The position numbers and the translations under genes are program-made. The notes below the pieces were generated by a model. The model was given only the letters and a program-made list of their open reading frames with translations, ran no database searches and had not been told where the DNA came from. A stretch of DNA of 40,796 bases, from assembly GCA_027483895.1 (NCBI GenBank), contig JAIXTP010000020.1, positions 91,359-132,154 on the forward strand. The letters run 5' to 3'. This stretch comes from Hyphomicrobiales bacterium (lineage in GTDB: Bacteria > Pseudomonadota > Alphaproteobacteria > Rhizobiales > Beijerinckiaceae). Positions 34,541 to 40,796 of the stretch are shown here, in pieces (within the stretch, counting starts at the first letter, position 1; each line of letters begins with the position of its first letter).

Positions 34541-34630
34541 TCATCTCGTGATCCCGTAAAGCACGAACCCCGCGGCGACCGCAGCGGTGACGGCGAGACC
34601 TTGGAAGATGTAGAACGGGTCGAATTCCAC
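34541..34630 (-). CDS. Possible 29-residue membrane peptide
   Basis: Starts GTG at 34630 and encodes MEFDPFYIFQ then GLAVTAAVAAGFVLYGITR, a single hydrophobic helix with a short acidic N-terminus. It is the only frame in the gap with a clear membrane pattern. The upstream base context (GGGGCGCCGCG) is not a convincing Shine-Dalgarno, so it may be chance. It lies between the WG-repeat gene and the GH16 gene, same strand. Confidence 0.3.
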   Translation of the reverse strand: MEFDPFYIFQGLAVTAAVAAGFVLYGITR

Positions 34631-34778
34631 GCGGCGCCCCGGGACGGAGTGACCCGTCGAGCATGAGGGCGAAGGGGCGCGGAGGCCTTTCGGGAAAACG
34701 GAGCGGGCGGTCCGCCGGAAGGCGGCGCGCCATCCGCCCGACGGTCCGGGCGGAAGCCGTCGCCGACGCTCCCGGCGC

Positions 34779-37700
34779 TCAGAGGATGAAGACGGCTTCG
34801 CCGAGCGAGGCCGCGGCGACCCGCTGGAACACCATGGTTTCGTTGCCGACGGTCAGCACGGCATAGCCCGATGCATCCGTGGACAGGAGGGCCGCGACCT
34901 CGGCATAGGTCGTGAGGCCGGAGCCGCGAAGATCCACCCGGTCCTCCGCGACGACGAAATCGGACAGGACGGAGCGGGACGGCGCGCCTGCATCGGCGAA
35001 GACGAAGACGTCGGCGCCCGCATCGCCGGTGAGGGTGTCGGTTCCTGCGCCGCCTTCGAGCGTATCGTTGCCGGTGCCGCCGTTGAGCCGGTCGTTTCCG
35101 GCCGATCCGAACAGACGGTCGTCGCCCGCGCCGCCGATCAGCGTATCGTTCGCCGCGGTTCCGGTGATCGTGTTGGCGAGCCCGTTGCCGACGCCGCGAG
35201 CCGCGACGCTGCCCGTGAAGACGAGATCGTCGAGATTGCCGGCGAGCGTCCATGCGGCGAGATCGGTGCGGACTTCATCGCGGCCCGCTCCCGCGGCTTC
35301 CGAAAGAATGTCTCCTTGGCCGACGACATAGACGTCGTCGCCCGTCCCGCCGATCAGGGTGTCGATGCCGGGGCCCCCTTCGAGCCGGTCGTTGCCGTCC
35401 CCGCCCAGCAGGGAATCGTTGCCGTCCCCGCCGATCAGGAGGTCGTCGCCGCCGCCGCCGTCCAAGGTGTCGTCGCCGTCGCGCCCGTCGATCGTGTCCG
35501 GCCCGGCGGTGGGATAAAGGGCGCCCGGCAGGGTGCGCACGGGCGTGATGAGGTCCGCTTCGGCCGTCCCCGTCACGACATTGCCGGGGCCGCCCGCCCA
35601 ATAGCCTTCCACCGTGATCGTGAAGGTCTTCTGCGTCGTGAGCCCGCCGAAATCGGTCGCCGTGACGCCGACGTCGAAGGAGGGTGCGTCGAGCGGACCG
35701 ATCACGACGAGCTTGCCGTCGGTGATGGTGAAGCGGCCGCCCGGGTTGGCCGACAGGGAGAGGATGGGCGCGTCGCCGAGATCGGGGTCCTTGACGGTGA
35801 GCAGGCCCACCGTCGTGCCGGGCTTGCTGCCGGCCGGGAGGACGTTCGCCGAAAGGGCGAGGCCGAAGGGGGCTTCGTTGGCGTCGGTGACGAGGAGGTC
35901 GAGCGTCCGGTCGAAGGTTCCGCCGGCTTCGTCGGTCACGCGGATCGTGACGCTGCGGGCCTTGGCGGCTTCGTGGTCGAGCGCGCCGTTCACCACGAGC
36001 GTCCGCCCGCGGATCGCGAACAGGCCGCCCGCATCGTCGAGGAGCGCGTAGGACAGGGCTTCGCCCGCGTCGGGATCCGTGCCGATCAGCACGGAGACGG
36101 GCGTGCCCACCGCGGAGTTTTCGGCGATCCGGCGTTGGGGCAGCGTGAGGCCCGTCGGCGCGAGGTTCTCCGGCGCGGGGCCGAAGAGGAAGTCGCTCTC
36201 CACGAGCGAGCCGGGGGCGACGCCCTTCAGCGTGACCTTTTCGTCGCCGGCGGTGATGACGGCCTGGCCGAGACCGTCCGCCGAAAGCGCCGAGCGGACG
36301 GCGGCGAAATCGGCGAGGCCGAGGCCGCGCATGTCGAGCCGGTCGCCTTCGGCGTGGCGGAAATCGTTGACGAGCGTGGCGGAGGGGCCGGCGCCCGCGG
36401 CGAAGACGAAGACGTCGGCGCCCTCGTCGCCGTTCACGGTGTCATAGCCGGATCCGGCCACGAGCCGGTCGTTGCCGAGGCCGCCGCTCAGCTTGTCGTT
36501 GCCGGCGCCGCCGTGGATCGTGTCGTGGCCCGCGCCGCCCGCCAGCACGTCCGCGCCCTCCGACCCGACGATGACGTTGGCAAGGCCGTTGCCCACGCCG
36601 CGGAACGCGCCCGTGCCCGCCGATATCAGCGTCTCCACATTGCCCGCGAGCGTGTAGGCCCCGAGCGAGGTGTGCACCGCGTCGAGGCCCGCGCCCGAGC
36701 CTTCCACCGCGCGGTCTCCGAGATCGTCGACGACATAGACGTCGTCGCCGATGCCGCCGACGAGCGTGTCCGTCCCGCCGCGTCCCCAGAGCGTGTCGTT
36801 GCCCGCAAGGCCGAGAAGCGAATCCGCGCCCGCATTGCCGACGATGAGATTGCCGAGCTCGTTCCCCGTGCCCTTGGATGCGGCGTCGAGCTCGAAGATC
36901 AGCGCCTCGACGTTCTCGGCCAGCGTCCGGACCGAGTTCGTGGTGCGGATCGTGTCGAAGCCGCCTCCCGCGGTCTCGACGATGCGGTCAACCGGATCGT
37001 CGGCGATGTAGATGTCGTCGCCCGCGCCGCCTTCGAGCGTATCGGCGCCGATGCCGCCGTCGAGCATGTCGTTGCCGGCGCCGCCGACGAGGCGGTTCGC
37101 GTAACCGCTGCCGTAGAGCTCGACGTCGCCCGTGCCGGTGAAGATCACGGTTTCGACGGCGCCGCCGAGCGGGTTCTTCGAAAGCCGGAAGGCCGCGGCC
37201 GAGACCAGCACCCGGTCGTTGCCGCCGCCTTCGGCCTCCCAGACGATATCGCCGGGATCGTCGACGATGTAGAGGTCGTCGCCCCTGCCGCCGAGCATGT
37301 AGTCGGCGCCCGCGCCCCCGTCGATCGTGTCGGCGCCCGCATCGCCGGAGATGCGGTCCTTCCCCGCGCCGCCCGACAGGGAATCGTCGCCAGCGCCGCC
37401 GCCGAATGTGTCGTTGCCGTCGAGGCCGAGGATCGTGTCGCGCGCGTCGCCGCCCGCGAAGGTGTCGTTGCCCGCCGTGCCCGACAGGGAGCGCGGGGCC
37501 GCCGTGCTCGTACGGTCGGCATCCTGCCAGACGCGGATCCAGTCGATCAGCACGGAGGAGGGGAAGGGCGTGTCGGCATTCGGATCGCCCGCCCACAGCC
37601 CGCCGACGGAGAGATTGGCGAGGAGATACATCGTCGCCTTCAGCGCATCGGGCGTCGTGACGCTGCCCGTCACGACGCCGTCGATGGAGAAGGTGATGGT

Positions 37701-38276
37701 CTTGTCCGTCCAGTCGAGCCCGTAGGTATGGAAGCCGACCGAGAGATCGGTGACGGTCGAGCGCACGACCTCGTTCGAGACCTGCGTGATCCCGTCGTTC
37801 GAGTAATGGATGGTGGAATTCGCCGTCGTGGTGGACTGGCCGAGGATCTCGGCGATGTCGATCTCGCCGAGCGCGCCGGAATCGGTCCGCAGCAGCCAGA
37901 AGGCGGGCCAGAGGCCCTTGCCCGCCGGCATCTGCGCGCGGATCTCGACATAGCCGTATTGGAAGGAAAAGCCGTTGAAGCTCGACAGGAGGCCGCCGGT
38001 ATAGGGGCGGCGCTCGAGCTCGGGCAGCAGCTCGGTCGGCGTGCGGTCCGCCGTGATCGAGAGGACGCCGCCGTCTATCGCGAAGGGGTCGATGCCCGGC
38101 ATGCCGCCCGAGGCGGTGACGTAGTCGCGGTCGATGAAGAACTGCTTCTGGTAGAGCGTGGGAATGGTACGCCCGCCATAGAAGAAGCTCGTGTCCCAGA
38201 AGGCCTGATCGTAGAAATCGGTCCGGTCGAATTCATCGGCGAAAACGAGCGTCATGTCCGGGCGCGGTGCGGGCAT
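34779..38276 (-). CDS. Secreted GH16 endo-glycanase with RTX repeats and cadherin-like domains
   Basis: 1165 residues, no N-terminal signal peptide. GH16 domain (about 9-262): TLVFADEFDRTDFYD at the start, catalytic motif E138-I-D140-I-A-E143 in GALGEIDIAEILG, then STIHYSNDG and IDWIRVWQDAD. Next, an RTX block (about 268-650) of GGxGxDxLx repeats such as GGAGNDTLWG-like units, two cadherin-like beta modules (about 655-870, e.g. RIAENSAVGTPVSVLIGTDP), a second RTX block (about 890-1090) and a C-terminus ending LGEAVFIL, a typical type I secretion signal. It resembles the rhizobial ExsH/PlyA-type exopolysaccharide glycanases; substrate inferred to be a polysaccharide. Start at 38276 or 38255 is uncertain. 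Confidence 0.9.
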   Translation of the reverse strand: MPAPRPDMTLVFADEFDRTDFYDQAFWDTSFFYGGRTIPTLYQKQFFIDRDYVTASGGMPGIDPFAIDGGVLSITADRTPTELLPELERRPYTGGLLSSFNGFSFQYGYVEIRAQMPAGKGLWPAFWLLRTDSGALGEIDIAEILGQSTTTANSTIHYSNDGITQVSNEVVRSTVTDLSVGFHTYGLDWTDKTITFSIDGVVTGSVTTPDALKATMYLLANLSVGGLWAGDPNADTPFPSSVLIDWIRVWQDADRTSTAAPRSLSGTAGNDTFAGGDARDTILGLDGNDTFGGGAGDDSLSGGAGKDRISGDAGADTIDGGAGADYMLGGRGDDLYIVDDPGDIVWEAEGGGNDRVLVSAAAFRLSKNPLGGAVETVIFTGTGDVELYGSGYANRLVGGAGNDMLDGGIGADTLEGGAGDDIYIADDPVDRIVETAGGGFDTIRTTNSVRTLAENVEALIFELDAASKGTGNELGNLIVGNAGADSLLGLAGNDTLWGRGGTDTLVGGIGDDVYVVDDLGDRAVEGSGAGLDAVHTSLGAYTLAGNVETLISAGTGAFRGVGNGLANVIVGSEGADVLAGGAGHDTIHGGAGNDKLSGGLGNDRLVAGSGYDTVNGDEGADVFVFAAGAGPSATLVNDFRHAEGDRLDMRGLGLADFAAVRSALSADGLGQAVITAGDEKVTLKGVAPGSLVESDFLFGPAPENLAPTGLTLPQRRIAENSAVGTPVSVLIGTDPDAGEALSYALLDDAGGLFAIRGRTLVVNGALDHEAAKARSVTIRVTDEAGGTFDRTLDLLVTDANEAPFGLALSANVLPAGSKPGTTVGLLTVKDPDLGDAPILSLSANPGGRFTITDGKLVVIGPLDAPSFDVGVTATDFGGLTTQKTFTITVEGYWAGGPGNVVTGTAEADLITPVRTLPGALYPTAGPDTIDGRDGDDTLDGGGGDDLLIGGDGNDSLLGGDGNDRLEGGPGIDTLIGGTGDDVYVVGQGDILSEAAGAGRDEVRTDLAAWTLAGNLDDLVFTGSVAARGVGNGLANTITGTAANDTLIGGAGDDRLFGSAGNDRLNGGTGNDTLEGGAGTDTLTGDAGADVFVFADAGAPSRSVLSDFVVAEDRVDLRGSGLTTYAEVAALLSTDASGYAVLTVGNETMVFQRVAAASLGEAVFIL

Positions 38277-38379
38277 CGGCGATCATCCGTCGGTAAGGGA
38301 GGGGGACGGATGCGAACGCCCGGCTTGCGGGAATGTTCCTCGCCCCCCTCGCGCGGATCGCGCGACGCGCCTGCGGACT

Positions 38380-38877
38380 TCACTCCTGCAGACGGGAAAC
38401 GTACTCGACGAGAGCCAGCACCCGCGCTTTCACATAGGCCTCGCCCGTAACCTCCCTGTAGCCGGGGCCGTAGACCGATTGCGCCCGGCCGGTGAAGACG
38501 TCGCCCCAGATCGGCATTTCGCGCGAGCCGTGCGCGCCGACATCCGCGGTGCCGATCACGACGTCATAGGCGCGGGAGAAGGGGAAGACCCCGCCGTTGT
38601 TCTTGGCGAGCACGCTGAGATCGGGAATGCGCTTGTTGAGCATCATCGTGAAGGGGCCGTTCCCCTTGCCGTCTGCGCCATGGCAGACGGCGCAGTAGGT
38701 CTCGTATTCGTAACGCCCGATTTCGACGCCGCGGGGCGGCGTGCCCGGGGTCGCCTGCAGCCCGGGCGGCGGAGCGGGCGCGGGCGCGGTCTGGGCGAGG
38801 GCGGGCGCGGCCGCCGAGGCCGCAAGCAGAACCGCGACGGCGGCGGAGCGGCGGAAGGAAGAAGGGTGCATCGGCAT
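38380..38877 (-). CDS. Exported c-type cytochrome
   Basis: 165 residues with a signal peptide (MPMHPSSFRRSAAVAVLLAA, cleavage after ALA near 28) and a single haem-binding CAVCH at 62-66, with the likely Met axial ligand in REMPIWGDVF. A Pro/Ala-rich linker follows the signal. A class I cytochrome c (cbb3-type CcoP-like or sulfur-oxidation SoxX-like relation cannot be decided). GAGGTGG lies about 6 nt before ATG 38877. It lies between the GH16 gene and a divergent small gene and is probably periplasmic electron transfer. Confidence 0.9.
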   Translation of the reverse strand: MPMHPSSFRRSAAVAVLLAASAAAPALAQTAPAPAPPPGLQATPGTPPRGVEIGRYEYETYCAVCHGADGKGNGPFTMMLNKRIPDLSVLAKNNGGVFPFSRAYDVVIGTADVGAHGSREMPIWGDVFTGRAQSVYGPGYREVTGEAYVKARVLALVEYVSRLQE

Positions 38878-39099
38878 GGTTCCACCTCGTTACGGAAAGG
38901 AAGAAAGGGTCCGACCGCCCATGGCTCGGAGCAAGGCACGGGCGCACGGCAATTCGGGCCGAAGACGACGGGAGTTCGGAGATCTCCCGTCCGGAAGGAG
39001 GGGCGCCGACCCTCCGAAAGAGGCAGAGCGGTGAAGGACTTCCTTAACGCCTTCCGGGTTTGATCGGTTCATCTTGAGCGTGACCGTCGGGAGGCATGC

Positions 39100-39348
39100 A
39101 TGCCCATGGACGCCGTCGAAACCTTCTTCTCCGTCACCTCCGTGGCCGGCGCCGGAGCGATCTTCCTCGGCGCGATGCTGCAGGCACGCGGTTCGCGCGG
39201 GCCTTCGGCGCGCTGGACGGCCTTCCGGGTCGCCTTTCCGATGGGCGCGGGCGGACGCTCGCGTCCTCTCACCGATGCCGAGCGCCGCCGCGTGATGCAG
39301 GCGCTCGAAGAGCTTTCCGCGGGCCAGGGGCACCGCGCGGCGGCCTGA
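39100..39348 (+). CDS. Small protein of unknown function with one hydrophobic segment
   Basis: 82 residues: MPMDAVETFFSVTSVAGAGA, IFLGAMLQARGSRGPSARWT and TDAERRRVMQALEELSAGQ. GGAGG precedes ATG 39100 at 5 nt, which strongly supports it over the other ATG at 39096. The first 25 residues form a hydrophobic helix that could anchor it in the membrane. No family is recognised. Divergent to the cytochrome gene and 82 bp before the esterase. Confidence 0.6.
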   Translation: MPMDAVETFFSVTSVAGAGAIFLGAMLQARGSRGPSARWTAFRVAFPMGAGGRSRPLTDAERRRVMQALEELSAGQGHRAAA

Positions 39349-39430
39349 TCCGTCGCTCCGGCTTGCCCGGCGACGCGCGGGCGGGGACGATGCGGAACCG
39401 CCGGATTCGCCGGCCCGCACGGAACCGCCG

Positions 39431-40360
39431 ATGAGCCTCTTGCATCCTGCGCAAAAGCGCATTCTCGACACCATCGCCGCGGCGAACCCGCCCGATCTCC
39501 TGTCCTTGCCGCTCGACGCGGCGCGCGCGGCCTTCGAGGCAGGCCAGCGCGCCTGGTTCGCGACCGCGGGCGACATCGCCGAAACGCGCGACATGGAAGT
39601 CCCCGGCGCTGCCGGGCCCCTGCGCGCGCGCCTCTTCGTGCCCGAGGGGGCGGGACCGTTCCCATTGCTCGTCTATGTCCATGGCGGCGGCTGGACCTTC
39701 GGTTCGGTCGATACGCACCACCCGATCACGCATCCGCTGGCGGCCTTTTCCGGTCGGGCGTTGCTGAGCTTCGACTATCGGCTCTCGCCCGAGCATCCGT
39801 TCCCGGCACCGCTCGACGACGTGCTCGCGGTGCTCGCCTTCGTGCGCGACGGCGGGCTCGGCCCGCGCTTCGAGGCGGGGCGGATCGCGATCGGCGGGGA
39901 TTCGGCGGGCGCCAATCTGGCGCTCGGCGCGATGCTGACGCTGCGCGATGCGGGCGGGCCGGTGCCGGAGACGGCGCTGCTCTTTTACGGCTGCTTCGCG
40001 CCGCTCTTCGACACGCCGAGCCAAGCGCGGAACGGGGCGGGGAATTACGGGCTCTCGACGCGGCAGATGCGCTGGTACTGGGCCAATTTCCTCGGGGCCG
40101 CCGCCGACGCGCCGCCTGCGGCCGCAGCCCCGCTGGAGGCCGATCTCGCGGGTCTCCCGCCGCTCTATCTGAACGCGGCGGGTCTCGACCCGCTGCTCGA
40201 CGACACGCTGCTGCTCTCGGCCAAGCTCTCGGCGGCGGGGGTACAGCATCGCTTCGACCTGTGGCCGGGCGTGGTACACGGCTTCCTCCGCTACGTCCGC
40301 GACCTTCCGCCCGCCGTGGAGGCGCTGCAGGCGGCGGGCGCGTTCCTGCGGGAGCGGTGA
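39431..40360 (+). CDS. Alpha/beta hydrolase, hormone-sensitive-lipase family esterase
   Basis: 309 residues. HSL-family features: oxyanion motif HGGGW (84-88), nucleophile elbow GDSAG with Ser158, Asp near GLDPLLDD (253/257) and His283 in GVVHGF. The N-terminus (LHPAQKRILDTIAAANPPDL) is a cap-like region. Such enzymes hydrolyse short-chain acyl or similar esters; substrate unknown. Length is usual for the family. Followed by intergenic repeats only. Confidence 0.92.
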   Translation: MSLLHPAQKRILDTIAAANPPDLLSLPLDAARAAFEAGQRAWFATAGDIAETRDMEVPGAAGPLRARLFVPEGAGPFPLLVYVHGGGWTFGSVDTHHPITHPLAAFSGRALLSFDYRLSPEHPFPAPLDDVLAVLAFVRDGGLGPRFEAGRIAIGGDSAGANLALGAMLTLRDAGGPVPETALLFYGCFAPLFDTPSQARNGAGNYGLSTRQMRWYWANFLGAAADAPPAAAAPLEADLAGLPPLYLNAAGLDPLLDDTLLLSAKLSAAGVQHRFDLWPGVVHGFLRYVRDLPPAVEALQAAGAFLRER

Positions 40361-40389
40361 GGGGGCTCCCTCCTCCGAGGATCACGCGC

Positions 40390-40490
40390 CCCTCATCCTG
40401 AGGAGGCCCGCAGGGCCGTCTCGAAGGATGCGGCTTTTCGGCCGGGATGCTTCGAGACGCCCGCGTTCCGCGCGCTCCTCACCATGAGGG
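40390..40490. repeat. Second-family palindromic intergenic repeat, copy 2
   Basis: Starts CCCTCATCCTGAGGAGG and ends CTCCTCACCATGAGGG, like 5206-5290 but with a longer, diverged middle. The 40361-40796 end of the window is made only of repeats; no gene is seen. Confidence 0.75.
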
Positions 40491-40543
40491 GCGCTTGGGC
40501 GGGGCAGGTCGTGCCGATGCTTCGCCGACACCCGGGATCCCGC

Positions 40544-40641
40544 CGTCATTGCGAGGAGCGAAGCGACGCGGCAATCCATGCCGGGCATGGAGCGCGATGG
40601 CGGGCGTCGTACTGGATTGCTTCGCTTCGCTCGCAATGACG
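40544..40641. repeat. Long palindromic intergenic repeat, copy 3
   Basis: 98 bp of the CGTCATTGCGAG...CTCGCAATGACG type, with arm sequence GAGCGAAGCGACGCGGCAATCC, a variant of the copies at 4900-5148. It sits in the 158-bp tandem unit; the next copy begins at 40702. Confidence 0.85.
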
Positions 40642-40701
40642 GGGAGGGGAGCTGGGGCGGGGCAGGTCGTGCCGATGCTTCGCCGACACCCGGGATTCCG
40701 C

Positions 40702-40796
40702 CGTCATTGCGAGGAGCGAAGCGACGCGGCAATCCATGCCGGGCATGGAGCGCGATGGCGGGCGTCGTACTGGATTGCTTCGCTTCGCTCGCAATG
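40702..40796. repeat. Long palindromic intergenic repeat, copy 4 (cut by window end)
   Basis: Same as 40544-40641, identical in its visible part, in the second tandem unit; the last bases are outside the window. Confidence 0.85.

Larger units (their letters stand above)
40497..40796 (+). repeat. Tandem duplication of a 158-bp unit (second copy truncated by window end)
   Basis: The unit starting GGGCGGGGCAGGTCGTGCC occurs at 40497-40654 and again from 40655 to the window end, with one difference seen (GGGATCCCGC versus GGGATTCCGC). Each carries a CGTCATTGCGAG palindrome (40544-40641 and 40702 on). A third unit may continue outside. Confidence 0.9.

Overview
The window is GC-rich chromosomal DNA of an alphaproteobacterium, most likely order Hyphomicrobiales (Rhizobiales). 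The evidence is a class I PHA synthase (phaC) beside an aminotransferase-hom-glpX-recJ row, a short two-gene phospholipid pair (psd-pssA), an infA-maf-yacG operon, and long palindromic CGTCATTGCGAG-type intergenic repeats common in that order. No genus can be named from the sequence alone.

Layout. 1-7171 is housekeeping: phaC (partial, minus strand), a small lipoprotein, a class I aminotransferase, homoserine dehydrogenase, class II fructose-bisphosphatase and RecJ, with a 553-bp repeat-filled gap at 4828-5380. 7176-9877 holds a DMT transporter, tRNA-Glu(UUC) and three small envelope genes. 10166-19716 holds cysS, a DUF559 gene, citramalate synthase, a LOG-family protein, a LysM protein, an Atm1-type ABC exporter, psd, pssA and a phasin-like gene. 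19830-21145 is infA-maf-yacG followed by tRNA-Lys(CUU).

21146-32885 is a complete type I-E CRISPR-Cas module. It has a 39-repeat array (21538-23885) and, all on the minus strand, cas3, cse1, cse2, cas7e, cas5e, cas6e, cas1 and cas2. Cas1-Cas2 would acquire spacers, Cas6e would process the crRNA, Cascade (Cse1, Cse2, Cas7e, Cas5e, Cas6e) would find targets and Cas3 would degrade them. Two things stand out. First, the module lies between two direct copies of a 17-bp sequence: one is the 3' end of tRNA-Lys (21137-21153), the other lies just upstream of cas3 (32869-32885). This is the footprint of site-specific integration at a tRNA gene, and no integrase is present. Second, the 321-bp gap between cas3 and cse1 carries a solitary CRISPR-repeat-like stem-loop (29957-29985), at the place where an RNA regulator of the cas operon would be expected. 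The array also has a plausible promoter whose -10 lies inside an 18-bp perfect palindrome.

32987-40796 is accessory: a PEBP-like gene remnant beside the outer repeat, a Tat-exported WG-repeat protein, a possible 29-residue membrane peptide, a 1165-residue GH16/RTX secreted glycanase, a cytochrome c, a small unknown protein, an HSL-family esterase, and a repeat-rich right edge with a 158-bp tandem duplication.
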